Shown piece after piece: positions 55,976 to 64,000 of a stretch of DNA of 64,000 nucleotides. The stretch's first letter is position 1. Each line of letters starts with the position of its first letter. This DNA comes from Nostoc sp. UHCC 0302 (GTDB lineage: Bacteria > Cyanobacteriota > Cyanobacteriia > Cyanobacteriales > Nostocaceae), in assembly GCF_038096175.1 (NCBI RefSeq), contig NZ_CP151099.1, positions 2,792,501 to 2,856,500 on the forward strand. Reading direction: 5' to 3'. Made by a program: the position numbers and the translations under genes. Under the pieces are notes generated by a model. The model did no database searches and was not told the DNA's origin. It saw nothing but the letters and a program-made list of their open reading frames with translations.

Positions 55976-56252
55976 TTGGCTTATTCCTTTAGAAAAGCTG
56001 TAAATAATTTTGATCAAATCAAGTTATATGAAGAAATCAAGAAGCAGAAGGAAAAACCCTTAACAGGAGTGGGTTGCTCTGGTTTTCATTTTATATTTCA
56101 TGATATCTAACTGCTTAGATTAAGAAGTATTTGTATGCTTGCTTATTCTCTCACTTTGGGCGGAGAGTATTTACATATTTTAGTAGAAGGCAATCAAGAT
56201 TTAATTTTTTAATATTTAGAAGTAATAACTAAGCAATTTTTGATAAAAGAAA

Positions 56253-56393
56253 ATGAATTACATTGTTATAGTTTCTGTTGCTGCTTATCTAGTTATGTCG
56301 TTTATGGCTTTTCAGCTAATTGAAACCTGTAAGCATGAGACACAAGAGATTTCCAGACGATATAGATTTAGTGAGAAATACTCTGTTCTTTAG
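56253..56393 (+). CDS. Single-helix microprotein A
   Basis: 46 aa. One N-terminal helix (MNYIVIVSVAAYLVMSFMAF) and a charged tail (ETCKHETQEISRRYRFSEKY). It shares layout and residues (Val-rich helix with AY, then E..xxISRRYR / ESRQIARKYRKA) with the gene 150 bp downstream, so the two look like tandem paralogs. Upstream sequence is A-rich with no strong ribosome binding site. Confidence 0.5.
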   Translation: MNYIVIVSVAAYLVMSFMAFQLIETCKHETQEISRRYRFSEKYSVL

Positions 56394-56541
56394 TAATATC
56401 TCATAAACTATTTCTGACAATCAAAAACAATAGAGATTTACATTACATTGTGTTACAGCAGACCTGATTAATCTTAAAATGGTCTGTAGATAAAGAAAAG
56501 AAACAATTTATTCAAAGAGAGCCAAGCTAGGGAGAATAAAA

Positions 56542-56673
56542 ATGGATAGCATAGTTGTAGTTGCTTTAGTTGCTTACGTTGTTTTATTTTGTATGGCCCT
56601 TTATGTAGTTCAAGCCTACTTGGAGGAAAGTAGACAAATTGCTAGAAAATATAGAAAAGCCCGTCAGCATTAA
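56542..56673 (+). CDS. Single-helix microprotein B
   Basis: 43 aa: helix MDSIVVVALVAYVVLFCMAL, then YVVQAYLEESRQIARKYRKA. AGGGAG seven bases upstream makes translation likely. Paralog of microprotein A. It is convergent with the pseudo-ATPase gene (47 bp between the stops). In size and shape it resembles KdpF or sarcolipin-type pump subunits; this is analogy only. Confidence 0.6.
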   Translation: MDSIVVVALVAYVVLFCMALYVVQAYLEESRQIARKYRKARQH

Positions 56674-56720
56674 TCTGCTTTTGTTATGAATTTTTGATAG
56701 GTCAATCTACCTTGATTCTA

Positions 56721-58598
56721 TCATTGAGTCAAAGGTTGTTGATTCAATTTTTTACCGTTCAAAATAGGTAAAGGTAACTCGGTAGAAGTTGCAGGAATTG
56801 TCATAATATTTGTTTTGTGATGATTTTTCTGTTGTGATGGCCCAATCGAATCAAAAATGGGGCGCGAACCATTTAAGAACTCAGCAATAAATGCCGAGCC
56901 ATTATTCACAATGACATTCCAAACTGGATTGACACCCAAGACCATACCGCCACCAATTTGCATCATCAGGTTAGGCACAACAATAGTTGCTGTATTTTGG
57001 TAAACTACCTCCATTGCTCGTTTAGCGATCGCAATAGCATAAATCAATCCTTGCAATTGCTGATCAAGCAGCACCACATCTGCTTCTGTACAAACATTCC
57101 CCCCAAAGCCAAGTGAGACAGAAATGTCTGCATGACAATCACCATTTATTCCCAGCACTGCTACGCACTCCCCTTGGTTGCGGAGTCCATCAACTAAGTT
57201 TGCTTGTTGTTGGGGGTAAGATTCTGCAAGAATATGGTGAGGATGAATACCAAATTTTTTTGCAAGAATGGTAGTCTTTGCCAAACTATCGTCACTGATG
57301 AGGTAGATAGTAATACCCTGTTCTTGTAGGGTAGCGATCGCCTTAATACATTCTGATGCAGTTGTATTTAGATACAATAGTGCAGAGTCATGAATGACAA
57401 GAGTATTTAACTGACTCAACAATTCCACAACACGACCACTACGGATATAAATGCCATTTTGGACAGCGTGAGTCAAGGCAGAGAGGATGGTTGATGAGAT
57501 AGAAATAGGAATACCACTACCAAAGTCAAACTGAAAAGGAGAAATAGCAGCTCCTAAATTACCTGTTGCAGCAAAAATAGTGCCGCCTAAAACTAAGGTT
57601 GGTACGATGGCATTTTTCACAAATTCTGCTTGTTGTGCGCCAATATGCGTATCATGCACTGGAGTAGTTTGCATCAGATGAGCAATCAATCCCAAGCGAG
57701 TATTTTCACCCGTCCGTTCCACTAAGATAGACAACTCTCCTTCCAATAACCGAGAAGAGGCGTATATCTCTTGCCCTAGAGAATAATGGATAGGTGTAGA
57801 TATACTTGTGAGGTAGGAGCAATCCACCAAACCACTACCAGATAGAATCCTACCATCTACAGGAATTATTTCACCAGCATAAATCGTGATGCGATCGCCC
57901 GCTTGCAAGTCTATTGCTCTCACTGCTGGCTGTAATTGATCACGCTGTATCCAAATATCTTGATGCAAATAATTTAAATAGTCTAGAGCTTTTTGTTCTC
58001 TGGCTTCCTCAACTGTACCGCGCAAGCTTCTGCGGATTTCTACTAAACTAGTTTTCAAGGACGGGGCAATATATTGACCTTGGACGACTTGTAGAGTCAT
58101 CCACGTCGAGTCTAAAAGATCAATATTAGGATGACCTTGATTAACAATGCTGTCAGCCGCTCGATTGAACCAAGGCATTGCAGCACCCGCGATCGCCATT
58201 ATAATCAACAGAGGTGGTAACTCCAACGGAGCTGCAAATATTGCCAAACTCAGACTGAGGAGGGGTAGACCTAAATCTCTCCATTGGTTAACTTCTGGAA
58301 TCAAGTCAGATTCTTCTATAGTTTCTTCATTAGAAGTTTCAATCAAATTCGCTTGTTGAATACAACTTGCCTTTTCAATACAGTTTGACAGATATTTTTG
58401 GGCATCTTCAAGATTAACTGCACTGACTTTGTAGTTAACAATCAACGAACTAGCTGCGGGATTGATGCGAACCTCAGTGACAAACTGCAATGACTCAACC
58501 AAGCGATTGAGGTTTTCAGCAAACTCTAAGTCATCTGCCAGTCTGGGCACACGAATACGGCAGCGCCCCAGGGTGCTATGAACGACTTGATAAAACAT
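56721..58598 (-). CDS. HMA_2-type P-type ATPase homolog without catalytic motifs (pseudo-pump)
   Basis: 625 aa from ATG 58598 (MFYQVVHSTLGRCRIRVPRL, HMA_2 domain). The frame is intact and aligns end to end with 40184: WRDLGLPLLSLSLAIFA, GDRITIYAGEIIPVDGRI, TPVHDTHIGAQQAEF, QNGIYIRSGRVVE, NGSAFIAEFLNGSRP. Yet TGES is TSIS, DKTGT is HDSAL, the N-domain (about 100 residues with HP) is missing, TGD is SDD and GDGxND is GINGDC. It cannot form the phosphoenzyme. M4 reads GSGIPISISST. With no stops or frameshifts in over 1.8 kb it seems to be kept for another role. Confidence 0.85.
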   Translation of the reverse strand: MFYQVVHSTLGRCRIRVPRLADDLEFAENLNRLVESLQFVTEVRINPAASSLIVNYKVSAVNLEDAQKYLSNCIEKASCIQQANLIETSNEETIEESDLIPEVNQWRDLGLPLLSLSLAIFAAPLELPPLLIIMAIAGAAMPWFNRAADSIVNQGHPNIDLLDSTWMTLQVVQGQYIAPSLKTSLVEIRRSLRGTVEEAREQKALDYLNYLHQDIWIQRDQLQPAVRAIDLQAGDRITIYAGEIIPVDGRILSGSGLVDCSYLTSISTPIHYSLGQEIYASSRLLEGELSILVERTGENTRLGLIAHLMQTTPVHDTHIGAQQAEFVKNAIVPTLVLGGTIFAATGNLGAAISPFQFDFGSGIPISISSTILSALTHAVQNGIYIRSGRVVELLSQLNTLVIHDSALLYLNTTASECIKAIATLQEQGITIYLISDDSLAKTTILAKKFGIHPHHILAESYPQQQANLVDGLRNQGECVAVLGINGDCHADISVSLGFGGNVCTEADVVLLDQQLQGLIYAIAIAKRAMEVVYQNTATIVVPNLMMQIGGGMVLGVNPVWNVIVNNGSAFIAEFLNGSRPIFDSIGPSQQKNHHKTNIMTIPATSTELPLPILNGKKLNQQPLTQ

Positions 58599-58996
58599 AT
58601 TTCTCGATTGCTGTTGGGAAGATATTAAACTTCCATTCTCATCAATATAATAAGCCACAATCAGGAAAATATAAACTGAATCTTTGATATGTTGGATAAC
58701 TCTTAACATAACGCAACAACTTCTCTAGCTGTGATGTCTTGCTCTGGGAAAGAAGAGCGAAAAATTTCGGGGGAGATGGGCAACAATGGGAGCAACGCGA
58801 TTTTCTGAAGTCAGGCAAAAAACGAGCGAACGCTAAAATATACACTCTAATAAGTAGCTTAAATATATACATTTAATCTAGAGTTAATACTTAAGATAAG
58901 CTCCAGTAGTCTATTTTGAGAGATATTGAATTTTCTGATGATGACAAAAAAGTGTAGGATGCCCTTTGAGCAAAAACCTAATGTGTTAATGGTTTA
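58599..58996. other. Spacer upstream of the pseudo-pump
   Basis: About 400 bp. The frame of the pseudo-pump stays open to 58709, so a longer N-terminus (with one hydrophobic stretch, DSVYIFLIVAYYI) is possible. Otherwise no gene. Confidence 0.4.
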
Positions 58997-59174
58997 ATGC
59001 GAACACCCGTTGCTTTCTATTCGCCCATGCCGGATATTTTATCACTGTTACAATGCCTGCTACCGCAGATTAACGCTACGACGATGCGCCGAATGAACCA
59101 GATAATTCTGGCTATGTTAGCAATGAGCGGACGAGTCACCATGTTAGGAATATCTCGTTGGACAGGCACTAGTG

Positions 59175-60372
59175 TAGGGAAAACGCACCTTATTTCTTAA
59201 CAAAAACTAATAAGCCTCTCAAAATTATCTAGATAATTACAATACCTGATGATTTGATAAATAAAATAAATCAACTTTGAGCAAAATTATAAATTAGCTT
59301 ATTTCCAACCAAATAACTCTTTATTAGTACTAAAAAACTTCCTGATTAGGCACAAAAAAAGAATTACTCCTTGAAAGTAAGTAAATTTTTTCACTGGAAT
59401 ATTAAACTGAATCGTTTATAATTCAGTTTATGCTAAGGCTAAAACCCTTTCTAAATAATTGTTATCCAACCCAGCGAGAAACTGTTTATTTTTTATTCCA
59501 CGTTTTACACGCTTCTCTTGAGTTAGGAGATTGACCGAAATTTGCCGTAATATTGTGAAATTCTGGGGGGCATTATCTTTCCTAATCCGACAATCATCTT
59601 TTCTTAAAGCCACATCCAATACCCAATGCAATGAATTTTCAATTTCCCAATGACTGCGAATAGAATTACCAAACTGTTTAGCATTTGACTCAAGGCTACT
59701 GATAAAATAACGAGTTTCAACCGTCGTTTCACCATCTAATGAACGGATAGATTCTACCATTCCAACACTATTAAAGCTTGACCAAACTAAATCTGGATTA
59801 AGCCGAGATTCAATTTGAGATAACATCAAGTGCAACCACTTCACCATTAGTGATTTTTTGTATGGATTTCATCCAATTAAGGAAACATGACTGAAACTCT
59901 TGAGGATAAATTTTAAGCAAAGACTCGTGCAAATGTATCGTGGGACAGAATACCATTTGGTAGTTCTAAAAATGTTTTTAACCATTCATACTTACCACAA
60001 CCATAAGTCTCTATACCTACCCAACCATCTGCACCACAAATCACTGCACATACCGCAATGGTCATGATATCAATTAAGTTATGCCGCTTCGTGCGATCTA
60101 TCCGTGGGTCTTCTATTCCCAAAAAATAGTCAGCAATTGTGATTTTTGGTTTGAGCTTTATGGAGAGGAAATAGGAAAACGTAATCTTATTTGGAGCTTT
60201 TATGAGAATATCACGTTCTTCAATGACAACCCTTGGTTGCTTCTACCCCACTTTATAATGATTATCATTATTTCAAAAAAAAGGTTTAATCTACTGAAAG
60301 TCATACGGGACTTAGACTCTGATGCATTCTACTTTTAGTTAGACTCGTCAATATTTAGATGCGTTTGCCCTA
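59175..60372 (-). mobile_element. ISAs1-family element (decayed)
   Basis: 1198 bp with ends TAGGGAAAACGCACCT and AGATGCGTTTGCCCTA (inverted repeats), flanked by GGCACTAGTG (59165-59174) and GGCACTGGTG (60373-60382), a 10-bp duplication with one mismatch. Contains one decayed transposase on the minus strand. Confidence 0.8.
59428..60161 (-). pseudogene. ISAs1 transposase relic
   Basis: N-terminal part KLKPKITIADYFLGIEDPRI...DRTKRHNLIDIMTIAVCAVI, with ATA where the start ATG should be (60159-60161); a frameshift around 59914; then LKIYPQEFQSCFLNWMKSIQ and EVVALD, after which the catalytic middle is deleted; the C-terminal part (IRSHWEIENSLHWVLDVALR...) survives. Inactive. Confidence 0.8.
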
Positions 60373-60863
60373 GGCACTGGTGGTAGTTATCGGACGATGG
60401 TGAGATTGTTTCATACAGTAATTCCTTGGTCGACGTTGTTTTGGCTATTTTTTCGCAAGCATTTATTCCATGCAAATGAGGTGTATTTGTTTGCAGGAGA
60501 TGAAGTTGTAATAAGTAAGTCAGGGAAAAATACTTATGGTTTAGATAGGTTTTTTCCAGCCTAGTAAGTAAACCAATATTAGGGCTATCCTTCTTTACGT
60601 TATCATTAGTAAGTGTTGAGCAAAGGCACTCATTTCCGATTCAAATAGAACAGGTAATAAAGATTTATGTAGAAAAAAATAGCTCAACACCAGTCCCAGA
60701 AATAAAGCTTAAAGAAAAACGTAAGCATGGACGACCAAAAGGAAGTAAAAACAAGAATAAAACAGACGTAATTTTAACAACTGAATTACTACGAATTCAA
60801 AAAATGATTAATTCACTGTTTAACTGGTATAATTTACATCACAGATGGCAACTTCTATTTTAA

Positions 60864-61252
60864 CTATCCTGGCTCACGCTTAGTAGATTCACTGGAAAAT
60901 TTGGCATAAATATTACATCCAGATATTTTTAGCTATGGTTACAGAGGCACGGCTTGGCAACTTCTTGGATTAGGATAAATGCGATCACAGAGAATTACAA
61001 TCCAGTGTAGAGGTAATTATATTGTTTGGGATGTACTTAATATTACATTGGGTTTAACTTCCAGACATAGATATTAATATCTGACTAGTAAAAGTAGATA
61101 AATATTACTAAAACATCAGCACCAGCATCATCCAGATTTGTTACTTTCATTTCGGTTGGTGTATTTCTTCTGGAGGATTAAGATTTTATCCTAATTGATT
61201 TATATAGAAGCAGAGTCCGTCAAAGTATTTTAGTTGCAAAAGAAAAAAAACG
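60864..61252. other. Spacer without genes
   Basis: About 390 bp between the split transposase and the PNPOx gene. No frame, RNA or hairpin that I can support. Confidence 0.45.
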
Positions 61253-61705
61253 GTGTTAGATATTGATGAAATGGGAGCAAAGGAAATACATGACCTTTTA
61301 CAGAGGATAGAGTATGGACATTTAGGCTGTACATCAGAAGGACATCCCTATGTAGTGCCGATGCACTATTATTTCGAGAATCCCAATCTGTATATTTTTA
61401 CAACCGAAGGAATGAAGACGGAGTACATTGATGCGAATCCGGAGGTATGTCTACAGGTCGAAGAAATTCACAATTTATCCCATTGGCAAAGTGTAATTGT
61501 CATGGGTCGAGCTTATCGCATTACTGAGCAGCAAGAGTTTGCTCATGCGATGCAGTTGATTCAAGCAAAGAATCCAAAGCTTTCACCTGCAATTAATCGA
61601 ACTTGGATAGATGTTTGGGGACGGGCAAATGTTATTGTCATCTACCGCATTCATCCCAGTGAGATGACTGGACGAACAACTGAAGGTCTCAGCAGTCAGA
61701 TGTAA
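61253..61705 (+). CDS. Pyridoxamine 5'-phosphate oxidase-like flavin-binding protein
   Basis: 150 aa split-barrel protein: MLDIDEMGAKEIHDLLQRIE, YGHLGCTSEGHPYVVPMHYY, NLYIFTTEGMKTEYIDANPE, SVIVMGRAYRIT. This matches the NimA/PNPOx-like family that binds FMN or F420/heme and may reduce small molecules. GTG at 61253 is the start; ATG 61271 is an alternative. No operon partner. Confidence 0.82.
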   Translation: MLDIDEMGAKEIHDLLQRIEYGHLGCTSEGHPYVVPMHYYFENPNLYIFTTEGMKTEYIDANPEVCLQVEEIHNLSHWQSVIVMGRAYRITEQQEFAHAMQLIQAKNPKLSPAINRTWIDVWGRANVIVIYRIHPSEMTGRTTEGLSSQM

Positions 61706-62282
61706 TTGAGTTGAAAAAATAAATGAATTTCATCTAGCAATACCTTCACCAAAAAAGAGTATAAAGAAGTAAATCTATCGTACTAGAGTTATCGTCTCTC
61801 ACAACGACAACTCAAAAACTACGTTCATTACCATTCGCGCACAGATTAAGGTAGTATTGGGTCACTGCTTGCCAAATTAATTGTTTTGCGATATCTATTT
61901 GGTTCAGGAAAATATCAGTTTAGAAAGAAAGATTGGCTTATGTGTAGCTTAGACAATTGGCAGTCTCCGTAAAATCATCCCGCAAATATGCAACGCCCCG
62001 CTTACCACTACGACTAGCAGCCTATCTCTCACACCACTTGCTTTCAGCTATATGGGGGAGTCTCGCATCGGTAGTAGACTTGTCCGAAAACTCCAAAAGC
62101 AAAGTGTTCAAAGCTTTGAGGTTAAACTTTGATATTTTTGCAAAAACGCAGTTATGAGGGTTTGAGATAGTTAGTGATAGTTTCAATACCTTTGCCAATT
62201 TACGAGGGTGAGATGATAATACTTTAAGCATTAACTCCCATTTCTTCGAGGGTTGACAAAAACAATCAGTCCTAAAAATTCC
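61706..62282. other. Spacer without genes
   Basis: About 577 bp. Two short opposite open frames around 61957-62231 overlap each other and resemble nothing; I take them as chance. ISL3 begins at the end of this stretch. Confidence 0.45.
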
Positions 62283-63697
62283 GGCTCTCCCAGATTAGAT
62301 ATGATAAATTAGTAGCAGAAATACCAATTGAGTAAAATTCTTCTTCTAAAATTATCAAAGTTAGTTAAACCATAAGCTCTTCTTTTAATCAGCTTAATCT
62401 TTTGATTAATTCCTTCAACAACTCCTTGAGTAGTTCGGCTATCAAAATAAGCGAGAATCTCATCTATCCATCTACTTATTGTTTGACAACTTTTCGGGAA
62501 GTATTTATAAGCTGTTTCTGTCCATTCTCGGAATTTATATAAGGCTTCATCACTGTTATTTGACTGTCAAATATATCTCTAAGTCCTTCTTTCATTCGAT
62601 ACATTTTTCCTAGCTCAGGGGCAACTTTCTCCACTGATTCTATCTTCGCCTTTTCCTCGGAGTTAAGGTTTTTTTTTCTTTAATAAAGGGTATTTACTAT
62701 GAGTCAACCCCGCTAATGTACTTTCTCTCTCTTTCTTATTTTTAATTTTTTCTGCTGCTCTTTTTGCTTTCTTTCTCTTTTGATCTAACTCCTCGTTTAT
62801 TTGTTTCATGACATGGAATCTATCGGCTACTATTTGAGCATTTGGCATCATTTCTTGGATTAAACTTTTATATGGTATCCATAAATCTATGCTAACTTCT
62901 TCTATTTGGGTTAAAATCTCTAAACCTAGACTAGATAAGTATTCTGCTATTACTGCTTTATTTCTTTTCTCCAATAATGCTATTGGTTTTTTTGTTTCTA
63001 AGTCCACCAGAACTGCCGCATAATTTTTTCCTCCTTTTAACTGGGTGATTTCATCTATCCCCAACTTTTTTAACTTATTAGGTTTTTCTGTGAGTAAATC
63101 AACTTCCAGTTCTTTTAATACTGTTTCCACCTCAGAGGTTGTCATTCTATTTCTGATGGCTGCACTCTTTACATTAGTTTCTAATACTTCCTTAATTACT
63201 TTCATCGCCAGTCTTTTTGTATAAGTTCTTCTGGCTTTGATAAAATCTAACTCTTCACTGAATACTTTCTGACATTTTTGACATTTCAACTGACGACGAT
63301 TTACTTTTAACAATACTTGATAATCGCTTAGGGGTATATCTCTGACTCTATACCAATGATTTTGATGGATTTTATCGGAGGTATTTCCACAGTGAGGGCA
63401 TTTAGCAACTTTCAGCTTATTTTCAATTTCTATTACTATTTCATCATCTGTAAGAAAATGGTAATTAATAATCTTGACATCTTCAAGATTAATAACTTTA
63501 GTAATGAAATGAAGTAAGGGATTAGATGGCATATTTATTAAAACAAAGGTTTTAATATCAATATTTTTGAATTTTTATATTATTTAATTAGTCTAGAATT
63601 CTATTTATAGCTTGGGTTTGCTCTATTAAAAAATCTAAATTATCTAAGATTTATTTAATTATTTATATTATTTTACCATAGTTACTCTGGGAGAGCC
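62283..63697 (-). mobile_element. ISL3-family insertion sequence
   Basis: 1415 bp bounded by GGCTCTCCCAGATTA and the complement of GGCTCTCCCAGAGTAA, the GGCTCT end typical of ISL3. No clear 8-bp target duplication (AAAATTCC against TTAAAAAC). Transposase is frameshifted, so not autonomous. Confidence 0.85.
62309..63532 (-). pseudogene. ISL3 transposase with frameshifts
   Basis: First 280 codons are intact: zinc finger CPHCG...CQKCQ, helix-turn-helix, Asp in LGIDEITQLKGG, Asp in VADRFHVMKQ. A run of A near 62675 breaks the frame at LLKKKKP; after another shift around 62565 the end reads SRWIDEILAYFDSRTTQGVV, EGINQKIKLIKRRAYGLTNF (catalytic Glu), then LLNWYFCY. Programmed slippage could restore the first break but not the second. 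Confidence 0.8.
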
Positions 63698-64000
63698 TTA
63701 AAAACTAAATCCTGAATATTAGCCATTTAAGTATCTCCAACATTTAAAAAGTTTTTTTTTGAAAAAGCTTTCCTTCAAGATATCTCTAGACAAATTATGA
63801 AGAAAAAAGTTGCATTTACTCGCAGATTTAATACACTAATTTCAATGTTTTCAGCTTCTTATTAGCTTACTAACTATATTTTCGCAAAACTTATAATTTG
63901 AAATTAGCTGCATACTAAAAAATACTGAAACCAAAAATTTTTGATGACGTAACTAAATCAAGAATGCTTCTCATGATATCAGCGTCTTAGTCACTTTCTA
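63698..64000. other. Window end, no gene seen
   Basis: About 300 bp of AT-rich sequence to the end of the window; no coding frame or structure supported. Confidence 0.5.

Larger units (their letters stand above)
58997..60863 (+). pseudogene. DDE transposase gene split by an ISAs1-type element
   Basis: 58997-59174 encodes MPDILSLLQCLLPQINATTM...AMSGRVTMLGISRWTGT; 60373-60863 continues GTGGSYRTMVRLFHTVIPWS...YLFAGDEVVISKSGKNTYGL. Removing 59175-60372 and one repeat restores the frame. A further one-base loss in a T run near 60555 breaks it; beyond it SSLVSKPILGLSFFTLSLVS and RKHGRPKGSKNKNK follow. So the gene was interrupted and has decayed. Confidence 0.8.

Noticed and set aside
61957-62231. 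Two opposite frames of 66 and 69 codons
   Set aside because: They overlap each other, have no family resemblance and no start signals.

Overview
The window looks like a filamentous, heterocyst-type cyanobacterium (Nostoc/Anabaena/Calothrix relatives). The grounds are many GCGATCGC (HIP1-like) octamers, low GC, long AT-rich spacers, dispersed palindromic repeats typical of Nostocales, and cyanobacterial families: CHASE2 histidine kinase, RppA/RppB, SLH-type iron porin, DUF4363 lipoprotein, haemagglutination-domain TPS exoprotein, and an ArsA/Get3-like protein with an HSP20-like tail. I recognised no rRNA, tRNA or CRISPR array. The density of truncated genes and insertion sequences suggests a plastic accessory region or a large plasmid; the sequence alone cannot decide which.

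Layout. 0.2-6.3 kb: a same-strand run of small-molecule enzymes (Asp-nucleophile alpha/beta hydrolase, dienelactone hydrolase, exported Ser hydrolase, FAD disulfide oxidoreductase, ABM-domain membrane protein). 6.3-10.1 kb: a gene graveyard with an IS630 element, an HU gene and a copy of its 3' end, a LysR fragment, a DUF4278 protein, a beta-propeller fragment, and an alpha/beta hydrolase split by a 204-bp MITE with an 11-bp target duplication. 10.2-16.4 kb: a CHASE2 kinase/NarL-type regulator pair diverging from a 1112-aa TPS exoprotein. 16.8-24.5 kb: envelope genes (DacB-type carboxypeptidase, iron porin, DUF4363 lipoprotein, PepSY-type protein) and RppA/RppB.

28.7-58.7 kb is the most interesting part, a cation-transport island. 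It has a SERCA-type Ca2+ ATPase, three CaCA-superfamily exchangers, a universal stress protein, three HMA_2-type P-type ATPases, a stand-alone HMA_2/glycine-zipper protein, a DUF5132 protein, a YtaF/MntP-like exporter with an EF-hand loop, two DUF1345 membrane proteins, an ArsA/Get3-like ATPase, a 48-aa DUF454-like protein and two tandem single-helix microproteins. Several members come in an intact and a catalytically degenerate form. One P-type ATPase has lost its phosphorylation Asp, TGES and GDGxND; one exchanger has lost the alpha-2 acidic residue; the ArsA-like protein has lost its P-loop; a ParB protein carries a methyltransferase domain without catalytic motifs. My working idea is a membrane ion-homeostasis or stress module in which active transporters work with pseudo-enzyme or small-protein regulators. 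The motif losses are direct observations; the module is inference.

58.9-63.7 kb: nested and decayed insertion sequences (an ISAs1-type element inside another transposase gene, and a frameshifted ISL3 element) around one flavin/PNPOx-type gene.
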